Shown one piece after another: positions 59,232 through 64,000 of a DNA stretch of 64,000 bases (position 1 is the stretch's first letter; each line of letters starts with the position of its first letter). The DNA is from Aliirhizobium smilacinae. Lineage in GTDB: Bacteria > Pseudomonadota > Alphaproteobacteria > Rhizobiales > Rhizobiaceae. The notes beneath the pieces are model-generated. The model made no database searches and was not told the origin of the DNA. It saw only the letters and a program-made list of their open reading frames with translations. A program made the position numbers and the translations under genes. The stretch is from positions 124,001 to 188,000 of the forward strand of contig NZ_VDMN01000008.1 in the NCBI RefSeq assembly GCF_006335145.1, written 5' to 3'.

Positions 59232-60842
59232 ATGGAGCAGTTTGGACTTTACAACCCGGCAAATGGCGTAGCAGCGATCGGCCTCGAAAGAGTTTCTCGC
59301 GTCAACTACAACCTTTCCGAGGTCGAGCTTTACGAAGAGGCAATCCGCCGCGGTGAGGCCGATCTGACCGCCGACGGTGCATTGCGCGCCGTCACCGGCC
59401 AGCACACGGGCCGTTCGCCCAAGGACAAGTTCGTCGTTCGTGATGCCGTCACGGAAGACAAGATCTGGTGGGATAACAACAAGCCGCTGTCGCCGGAACA
59501 TTTTGCCGTTCTGAAGGCTGATATGCTGGCACATGCCGCGGGCAGGGAGCTTTTCGTCCAGGACCTGATCGGCGGCGCCGATGCCGACAACGCGCTTCCC
59601 ACGCGTGTCGTCACGGAATTCGCCTGGCATGCGCTCTTCATTCGTAATCTGCTGATTCGCCCGAAGCGGGATACGCTCTCGACTTTCGAGCAGAAGCTGA
59701 CGATCATCAACCTGCCGAGCTTCAAGGCTGATCCGGAGCGTCATGGTTGCCGCTCGGAAACTGTCATCGCTTGCGATCTTGCGAACGGTCTCGTGCTGAT
59801 CGGCGGCACATCTTATGCCGGCGAGAACAAGAAATCCGTCTTCACCGTCCTCAATTATCTTCTTCCCGCCAAGAGCGTCATGCCGATGCATTGCTCGGCC
59901 AATGTCGGCCCGGATGGCGATACGGCCGTATTTTTCGGCCTGTCCGGCACCGGCAAGACCACGCTTTCCGCCGATCCGGCCCGCACGCTGATCGGCGATG
60001 ACGAGCACGGCTGGGGTGAAAACGGCGTCTTCAACTTCGAGGGCGGTTGTTATGCCAAGGCGATCAAGCTTTCGGCCGAAGCCGAGCCGGAAATCTATGC
60101 CGCGACCCGACGTTTCGGCACCGTTCTGGAAAACGTCGTGCTCGACGAAAATCGCGTGCCGAATTTCGACGACAATTCGCTGACCGAAAACACCCGCAGC
60201 GCCTATCCGCTGCATTACATCCCGAACGCCTCGGATACCGGTCTTGCACCGCATCCGAAGACGATCATCATGCTGACCGCCGACGCGTTCGGTGTCATGC
60301 CGCCGATCGCGAGATTGACGCCCGAACAGGCCATGTATCACTTCCTCTCTGGCTACACCGCAAAGGTGGCCGGTACGGAAAAGGGTGTGACCGAACCGGA
60401 AGCGACCTTCTCGACCTGCTTCGGTGCTCCCTTCATGCCGCGTCATCCGGCCGAATACGGCAATCTGCTGAAGGAACTGATCGCCAGACACGGCGTCGAT
60501 TGCTGGCTGGTCAATACCGGCTGGACCGGCGGCGCCTATGGCACAGGCCGTCGCATGCCGATCAAGGCCACTCGCGCGCTTCTGACCTCTGCCCTGAGCG
60601 GCAACCTCAAGAATGCGGAGTTCCGCACCGATGCCAATTTCGGCTTTGCCGTTCCGGTTTCGGTCGATGGTGTCGAGAATGCAATCCTCGATCCGCGCTC
60701 GACCTGGGCCGACTGCCTTGCCTATGACAATCAGGCGGCCAAACTGGTCTCGATGTTCATCAAGAACTTCGAAAAGTTCGAGGCCCATGTCGATGCCAAG
60801 GTCAAGGATGCAGCTCCCGGATTGCTGATCGCAGCGGAATAA
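59232..60842 (+). CDS. pckA: Phosphoenolpyruvate carboxykinase (ATP)
   Basis: Gluconeogenic enzyme of 536 residues converting oxaloacetate and ATP to PEP. It has RSPKDKFVVRD (substrate Arg), the kinase-1a P-loop GLSGTGKTTLSADP (about 236-249), HGWGENGVFNFEGGCYAKAI (kinase-2 region), and NTGWTGGAYGTGRRM near the C-terminus. It stands next to chvI as in Agrobacterium and Sinorhizobium. A hairpin terminator follows. No isoform or frame anomalies are seen. Confidence 0.97.
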   Translation: MEQFGLYNPANGVAAIGLERVSRVNYNLSEVELYEEAIRRGEADLTADGALRAVTGQHTGRSPKDKFVVRDAVTEDKIWWDNNKPLSPEHFAVLKADMLAHAAGRELFVQDLIGGADADNALPTRVVTEFAWHALFIRNLLIRPKRDTLSTFEQKLTIINLPSFKADPERHGCRSETVIACDLANGLVLIGGTSYAGENKKSVFTVLNYLLPAKSVMPMHCSANVGPDGDTAVFFGLSGTGKTTLSADPARTLIGDDEHGWGENGVFNFEGGCYAKAIKLSAEAEPEIYAATRRFGTVLENVVLDENRVPNFDDNSLTENTRSAYPLHYIPNASDTGLAPHPKTIIMLTADAFGVMPPIARLTPEQAMYHFLSGYTAKVAGTEKGVTEPEATFSTCFGAPFMPRHPAEYGNLLKELIARHGVDCWLVNTGWTGGAYGTGRRMPIKATRALLTSALSGNLKNAEFRTDANFGFAVPVSVDGVENAILDPRSTWADCLAYDNQAAKLVSMFIKNFEKFEAHVDAKVKDAAPGLLIAAE

Positions 60843-60856
60843 CCGCAAAACGTGTG

Positions 60857-60870
60857 ATTCACGTGGAACC
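60857..60870. other. Degenerate parS-like site (GATTCACGTGGAAC, two mismatches)
   Basis: 12 of 14 positions match the parS palindrome. It is intergenic between the pckA stop and its terminator, about 40.7 kb from the origin. It could be a weak or decayed site; position after a stop and before a terminator repeats the arrangement at trxA. Confidence 0.4.
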
Positions 60871-60910
60871 GTCGGTGGGGCTAACACCCTGACCGATGGT
60901 TTTCTTTTGC
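60869..60910 (+). terminator. Rho-independent terminator of pckA
   Basis: ACCGTCGGT (60869-60877) pairs with ACCGATGGT (60893-60901) with one G-U, followed by TTTCTTTT. It lies 27 bases after the pckA stop. Confidence 0.8.
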
Positions 60911-60957
60911 CCGGAATTGTGGAAAAGATGCGCGCCAACAGCTAAAACCAGACGATC

Positions 60958-61392
60958 ATGGCCAGCAATCCCCTCATCATCAACAGTCGCATCACCATCG
61001 CTGCATGGGAACTGACCGAACAGTTCGTGCTGGCGGGTGGTCCCGGTGGCCAGAACGTCAACAAGGTCTCGACGGCCGTCCAGCTGTTTTTCGATATCGC
61101 CAATTCCCCCTCTCTTCCCGAACGGGTCAAGACGAATGCCTTGAAGCTGGCCGGGAGGCGGGTGTCGAAGGAAGGCGTATTGATGATCGAGGCCAATCGG
61201 TCCCGTAGCCAGGAGCGGAACCGCGAAGAAGCGCGGGAACGTCTGAAGGAATTGATCCTTGAAGCGGCCAAGCCGCCGCCGCCGGTCCGCAAGGCGACGA
61301 AACCGACAAAGGGTTCGGTCGAGCGCCGACTGAAGGCGAAATCCGGCCGTTCGGATGTCAAGAAGATGCGCGGCAAGCCGTCAGGCGATTGA
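60958..61392 (+). CDS. arfB: Alternative ribosome-rescue factor ArfB (peptidyl-tRNA hydrolase, GGQ domain)
   Basis: A 144-residue class-I release-factor-like protein. The catalytic loop is VLAGGPGGQNVNKVST (GGQ at about 24-26), followed by a helical region. A basic C-terminal tail (KPPPPVRKATKPTKGSVERRLKAKSGRSDVKKMRGK) is the part that enters the mRNA channel of stalled ribosomes. It hydrolyses peptidyl-tRNA without a stop codon. It is followed immediately by alkB, whose proposed TTG start overlaps its stop codon. Confidence 0.95.
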   Translation: MASNPLIINSRITIAAWELTEQFVLAGGPGGQNVNKVSTAVQLFFDIANSPSLPERVKTNALKLAGRRVSKEGVLMIEANRSRSQERNREEARERLKELILEAAKPPPPVRKATKPTKGSVERRLKAKSGRSDVKKMRGKPSGD

Positions 61393-62015
61393 TCGGGGAG
61401 AGGGATTATGGCGACCTGCTGAGTGGAATCCGTCATTTTCCGGGCTATCTGGATCGTCCTGCGCAGGAAAATCTGGTTGAGATGATCCGCGGGATCGTCG
61501 CCGAGGCGCCGCTTTACGTGCCGGTCATGCCCGGCACCGGTAAGGCGATGTCCGTGAGGATGACCAATTGCGGTTCGCTCGGCTGGGTGACCGACAAGGA
61601 ACGCGGTTATCGGTATCAGCTGACTCATCCCGCGACCGGCAAGCCGTGGCCCGCCATTCCCTCGGAGCTGATGGAATTATGGGAAAAGCTGGCCGGTTAT
61701 CCGAAACCGCCCGAAGCGTGTCTGGTGAATTTCTATTCCGACGACGCGAAGATGGGCCTGCATCAGGACAAGGACGAGATGGAACTCGGCGCACCGGTCC
61801 TGTCGATCTCGCTTGGCAATAGCTGCCTTTTCCGTGTCGGCGGGCTGGATCGCAAGGACCCGACCGGCTCATTCAAGCTGCAGAGTGGCGATATCGTTCT
61901 GCTCGGCGGGGAGGGCAGGCTCGCCTTTCATGGCGTCGACCGGATCTATCCCGAAACGTCGACGCTTCTGAAAAACGGCGGCCGGATCAATCTGACGTTA
62001 AGGCGGGTGACCTAA
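61389..62015 (+). CDS. alkB: Alpha-ketoglutarate-dependent DNA dioxygenase AlkB
   Basis: Fe(II)/2-oxoglutarate enzyme that removes methyl lesions such as 1-meA and 3-meC from DNA; about 208 residues. The double-stranded beta-helix carries CLVNFYSDDAKMGLHQDKDEMELGAPVLSISLGNSCLFRVGG with the HxD iron ligands. The last His is in RLAFHGVDRI, and 2-oxoglutarate Arg residues are in GGRINLTLRRV. Translation is assigned to TTG 61389, overlapping the arfB stop. No ATG precedes the conserved core, so this weak start is likely but unproven. Confidence 0.93.
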   Translation: MIGERDYGDLLSGIRHFPGYLDRPAQENLVEMIRGIVAEAPLYVPVMPGTGKAMSVRMTNCGSLGWVTDKERGYRYQLTHPATGKPWPAIPSELMELWEKLAGYPKPPEACLVNFYSDDAKMGLHQDKDEMELGAPVLSISLGNSCLFRVGGLDRKDPTGSFKLQSGDIVLLGGEGRLAFHGVDRIYPETSTLLKNGGRINLTLRRVT

Positions 62016-62041
62016 CCTCTCCCTAAAAAGGGTGGGACGCG

Positions 62042-63253
62042 ATGCAGGCATCGGACAGCAGATTTCTGATCTGGGTAGGAGCAGCAGCAGTTTGGTTCGT
62101 CGGTGCGCTGATCGGCCTTAACTACCTGCGTCTCGGATGGACACTCGACCAGAATGGCCTCTCTGTCATGACAGGGCGGCTTCCCTATTGGGATTTTACC
62201 AACCTCTGGGGCGGCGGCCGCATGGCTCTCGAAGGCCAAGTTGACTATCTGTTCTCGCCGGATCTCTATCGAGCGGCGTTGCGTTCGATACTGACGCCAC
62301 GGATGCTCGATCAGGAGTGGAGCTATCCGCCTTCCATGTTGCTGGTCGGTTTGCCGCTTGCACTGCTTCCCATTCTGCCTGCCTACCTTATCTGGAATGC
62401 GGCGACTTTGGGATTTCTCTATCTCGTCGCCGGCTGGCTGGAGCTGAAACGCTGGCAACGCTTGGCGGTCCTGCTTTCTCCGCCGGTGCTGATCTCGATC
62501 CTTCTGGGGCAGAACGGCGCCTTGACCGCGTCGCTGCTGATCGGCGGCCTATTTCTCTCGCCGTCCAGACCTTTGTTGGCGGGTGTCTTCTTCGGATTGC
62601 TGACACTCAAGCCGCATCTCGGCATCCTCGTACCCTTTTGTCTGTTGGCGGCTGGTAACTATCGCGCAATCGGGTCTGCCGCGCTGACCACCCTGGCCAT
62701 CGTTGTCGCAACCGGCTCGCTGTTCGGCTGGGATGTCTGGACATCATTTTTCACAGTGACCAACCCGCTCATGCGGGCGATCATGGAAGCGCCCTATCCG
62801 CAGGGTTATCACATGAATGCCATGACATTCTTCGCGATGGCACGATCGTTCGGTGCCGGGTTGACGGTGGCTTATGGCATCCAGATCCTGGTGGCGCTCG
62901 TCGCGATCGGTCTGGCCGTCTGGCTGTGGCGACAAAAGGATCCGGCAGATCATCGCATAAGGGTAGCCGTTACCGGGCTTCTGGCACTCTGCGCGACACC
63001 CTACGGTTACACCTATGATGCCGTACCGCTTGCTTTGGCGATCGCCATCCTCGGGTCACGCCGGATGCTTCCGATTTCACTGCTGGCGATAGGATGGCTT
63101 TATCCGCTGCTGAATCACGTGATTGCGAAAGACTATTTTTCCCTAGGTGCGCTGGTGCCGGCAGCGATCGCCTCTGTAGCAATATGGAATCTCCGATCGT
63201 CCCGCATATCGGGCGATGAAACTCCCACCGGAAAAGGCGTCAAAGCTTCCTGA
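62042..63253 (+). CDS. Glycosyltransferase family 87 / DUF2029 membrane protein
   Basis: A polytopic protein of 403 residues with about ten hydrophobic segments. The region PYWDFTNLWGGGRMALEG, with an Asp soon after the first membrane span, and SYPPSMLLVGLPLALLP fit GT-C fold DUF2029/GT87 enzymes, which use polyprenyl-phosphate sugars (the best-known members are mannosyltransferases). The acceptor here is unknown. It is 26 bases after alkB and overlaps the converging coaA 3' end by 14 bases. Confidence 0.85.
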   Translation: MQASDSRFLIWVGAAAVWFVGALIGLNYLRLGWTLDQNGLSVMTGRLPYWDFTNLWGGGRMALEGQVDYLFSPDLYRAALRSILTPRMLDQEWSYPPSMLLVGLPLALLPILPAYLIWNAATLGFLYLVAGWLELKRWQRLAVLLSPPVLISILLGQNGALTASLLIGGLFLSPSRPLLAGVFFGLLTLKPHLGILVPFCLLAAGNYRAIGSAALTTLAIVVATGSLFGWDVWTSFFTVTNPLMRAIMEAPYPQGYHMNAMTFFAMARSFGAGLTVAYGIQILVALVAIGLAVWLWRQKDPADHRIRVAVTGLLALCATPYGYTYDAVPLALAIAILGSRRMLPISLLAIGWLYPLLNHVIAKDYFSLGALVPAAIASVAIWNLRSSRISGDETPTGKGVKAS

Positions 63254-64000
63254 GCGAGACCTTCTCGATGAAATGATTGCGGCTCTTGCGCAGGATGATG
63301 TCGGCGCGGGGGCGGGTCGGGATGATGTTCTGGCGAAGGTTCTTCAGGTTGATGTTTTCCCAAAGTCCTTCGGCGACAGCCAAAGCTGCATCCGCGTCGA
63401 TTGCCGCGTATTTCTTGAAGAACGAGGTCGGATCGCGGAATGCAGTCTCGCGCAGCTTCATGAAGCGCTGCACATACCATTGATGGATCTGCTCCTCGTC
63501 GGCATCGATATAGATCGAAAAGTCGAAGAAGTCGGAAACGATCGGCACGATCTTGCCGTCTGCGGGCAGGGGCCGCGATTGCAGCACGTTGATGCCTTCG
63601 AAGATCAGGATGTCCGGCCGGTCGACAAGCGTATGCGCGTCCGGCAGAACGTCATAGGTCAGATGCGAATATTGCGGCGCCTTGACATTCAGTTCGCCGG
63701 CCTTGATCGCGGAGAGAAATCGCAGGATCTGTCCGATATCGTAGCTTTCCGGAAAACCTTTTCGCTGCATCAGGCCTTCGCGCTGCAGAACGGCGTTCGG
63801 ATAGAGAAAACCGTCGGTGGTAATCAGATCCACTTTCGGGCTTGAGGGCCAGCGCGCAAGCAACTCCTTCAATACACGTGCCGTCGTCGATTTGCCGACC
63901 GCCACCGAACCGGCAACACCGATGATGAACGGTGTCTTGGAAACATCGGGCAGGCTGAGGAACCGGTTTCGCTGCCGGAAGAGCTGCTGAGACGCTTCGA
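63240..64000 (-). CDS. coaA: Pantothenate kinase type I, 5' end beyond the window
   Basis: The first step of coenzyme A synthesis. The visible 253 residues begin inside the protein (EASQQLFRQRNRFLSLPD). They include the P-loop GVAGSVAVGKSTTARVL, TTDGFLYPNAVL, RKGFPESYD, IFEGINVLQ and the family C-terminus ILRKSRNHFIEKVSLRKL. The N-terminus and start codon lie past position 64000. Its 3' end overlaps the GT87 gene by 14 bases on the opposite strand. Confidence 0.96.
   Translation of the reverse strand, partial: EASQQLFRQRNRFLSLPDVSKTPFIIGVAGSVAVGKSTTARVLKELLARWPSSPKVDLITTDGFLYPNAVLQREGLMQRKGFPESYDIGQILRFLSAIKAGELNVKAPQYSHLTYDVLPDAHTLVDRPDILIFEGINVLQSRPLPADGKIVPIVSDFFDFSIYIDADEEQIHQWYVQRFMKLRETAFRDPTSFFKKYAAIDADAALAVAEGLWENINLKNLRQNIIPTRPRADIILRKSRNHFIEKVSLRKL

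Noticed and set aside
59178..60938. A 586-codon minus-strand frame opposite pckA
   Set aside because: Antisense shadow of pckA; no family motif, and it extends across both flanks without a start context.
63112..63125. AATCACGTGATT palindrome in the GT87 gene as a parS site
   Set aside because: It has the CACGTG core but too many mismatches in the outer arms; it encodes ordinary residues (NHVIA).
1..64000. tRNA, rRNA, CRISPR arrays, insertion sequences, prophage or toxin-antitoxin genes
   Set aside because: No cloverleaf, repeat-spacer pattern, transposase or integrase motif was seen in any part of the window.

Overview
The window is a gene-dense, moderately GC-rich stretch of an alphaproteobacterial chromosome, most likely from the Rhizobiaceae (Rhizobium/Agrobacterium/Sinorhizobium group). 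The basis is the gene content and order: rho-mnmE-mnmG-rsmG-parA-parB, hemJ-hemE, then ppsR-maf-aroE-coaE-dnaQ-secB, gyrB, trpFBA-accD-folC, addAB, ahcY, ptsH-EIIA-hprK-chvG-chvI and pckA. This is the classic origin-proximal neighbourhood of these bacteria. I saw no tRNA, rRNA, CRISPR array, insertion sequence or prophage.

Layout. 1-6.9 kb: 5' part of htpX (running off the left edge), an sdhAF4-like gene, a thermonuclease gene with a 5-bp duplication in its signal peptide, acsA, the cell-cycle regulator gene trcR, prpE and a PLP-binding protein gene. 7.1-11.3 kb: leuS-lptE-holA. 11.4-20.0 kb: the leftward block parB, parA, rsmG, mnmG, mnmE, rho, hemJ, hemE. 20.02-20.41 kb: the probable chromosomal origin oriC, with an AT-rich segment, DnaA boxes and GANTC sites. 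20.4-24.0 kb: rightward ppsR-maf-aroE-coaE-dnaQ. 24-30.6 kb: secB, fxsA-like, timA-mltA-smr-xre, gyrB. 30.7-35.3 kb: nitroreductase, phaZ, DUF2852, metallopeptidase, lipoprotein cell-wall hydrolase. 35.6-40.7 kb: trpF-trpB-trpA-accD-folC, then a 605-base gap that can fold into a multi-hairpin RNA. 41.3-53.3 kb: a leftward operon divL, tsaE-amgK fusion, murU, addB, addA, trxA. 53.5-58.9 kb: ahcY, ptsH, EIIA-Man, hprK, chvG, chvI, all leftward. 59.2-64 kb: pckA, arfB, alkB, a GT87 membrane protein, and coaA running off the right edge.

The most coherent theme is origin and cell-cycle biology. Transcription diverges from oriC. ParA and ParB are encoded here, and six near-perfect parS sites (GTTTCACGTGAAAC, at most one mismatch) are scattered from 4.5 to 45.9 kb. 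Five CcrM-type GANTC sites lie in the origin. DivL, which has Tyr in place of the phospho-acceptor His, and TrcR are also encoded. A second theme is cell-wall and metabolic sensing: MurU/AmgK sugar recycling, MltA, a SleB-like hydrolase, and the ChvG/ChvI-HprK-PTS module beside pckA.

Almost everything is conserved core genome, so I found no clear unknown accessory system. The least explained items are the structured intergenic region at 40.9-41.1 kb, the 20-bp palindrome upstream of ahcY, and the thermonuclease frameshift.
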